A stretch of DNA of 53,351 nucleotides, from assembly GCA_019419955.1 (NCBI GenBank), contig JAHZIB010000009.1, forward strand, positions 1-53,351, read 5' to 3'. Numbering within the stretch: the stretch's first letter is position 1; each line of letters begins with the position of its first letter. The notes below the pieces were generated by a model. It saw nothing but the letters and a program-made list of their open reading frames with translations. It was not told the origin of the DNA and searched no databases. The stretch comes from Clostridiales bacterium (lineage in GTDB: Bacteria > Bacillota > Clostridia > TANB77 > CAG-508). Both the position numbers and the translations under genes were made by a program. This document shows positions 53,307 through 53,351 of the stretch, in pieces.

Positions 53307-53335
53307 TTGTCAAAATAATATTAATAGTATAAAAT
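53307..53335 (+). promoter_or_regulatory. Candidate promoter at the right edge
   Basis: TTGTCA (53307-53312), 17 bp, TAAAAT (53330-53335), reading out of the window. Confidence 0.5.
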
Positions 53336-53351
53336 TAGCATGAACAAAGAG

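Overview
The window is AT-rich, densely coded bacterial chromosome. The ctsR-mcsA-mcsB-clpC operon, a T-box upstream of serS, RNase J, a meso-DAP type MurE, bofA and a dipicolinate synthase subunit gene, an LPXTG surface protein and Shine-Dalgarno sites near AGGAGG all point to a Gram-positive, probably spore-forming member of the Clostridia (Bacillota), perhaps an uncultured gut lineage. The species cannot be named from the sequence. No rRNA, tRNA, CRISPR array, phage or complete insertion sequence was seen.

Layout. 1-1760: the 3' part of a large surface protein with Ig/FN3-like modules, ending in a C-type-lectin-like domain whose last ~40 codons look like the variable region of a diversity-generating retroelement (DGR). 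2166-7180: CtsR regulon operon with a CtsR operator, ending in an intrinsic terminator. 7314-12470: lactate dehydrogenase, a frameshifted hemolysin III/TrhA gene, a MacB-like ABC transporter and a small membrane protein. 12832-16518: a trans-sulfuration PLP enzyme and a DapF-MurE fusion that joins meso-DAP formation to its ligation into peptidoglycan. 16707-21356: GNAT acetyltransferase, pyrophosphatase, TPR membrane protein, DpaA, UppP. 21653-31121: a complete-looking type IV pilus operon (PilM-PilN fusion, PilO-like, Asn-rich membrane protein, two near-identical tiny pilins, prepilin peptidase, two pseudopilins, PilB, PilT, PilC). 31317-35306: ROK kinase, a possible structured leader or small RNA, RNase J, an orphan gene. 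35357-39810 (minus strand): DUF951, gltX, engB, serS and the serS T-box. 39899-42721: DUF2508-bofA, an FxLYD protein and rpsF-ssb-rpsR. 42883-49245: patatin-like lipase, znuA-znuC-znuB (znuB frameshifted), trpS, obg. 49632-53063: a giant beta-helix/SLH/InlB-repeat protein with an LPQTG anchor.

Cross-cutting observations. (1) The codon CGG is almost absent: I find only five in-frame copies in the window. Two sit exactly where a conserved gene needs a +1 shift (hemolysin III, znuB), and in a third (bofA) a +1 shift would end the protein where the family normally ends. (2) Four kinds of small repeat decorate the intergenic spaces: REP-like GTCCCC motifs at gene ends, ~150-bp nested palindromes, ~60-bp elements directly after intrinsic terminators, and ~110-125-nt hairpins directly after stop codons, some of which pair with the last codons of the gene. 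(3) Three monocistronic genes with their own promoters or terminators have codon use unlike their neighbours.
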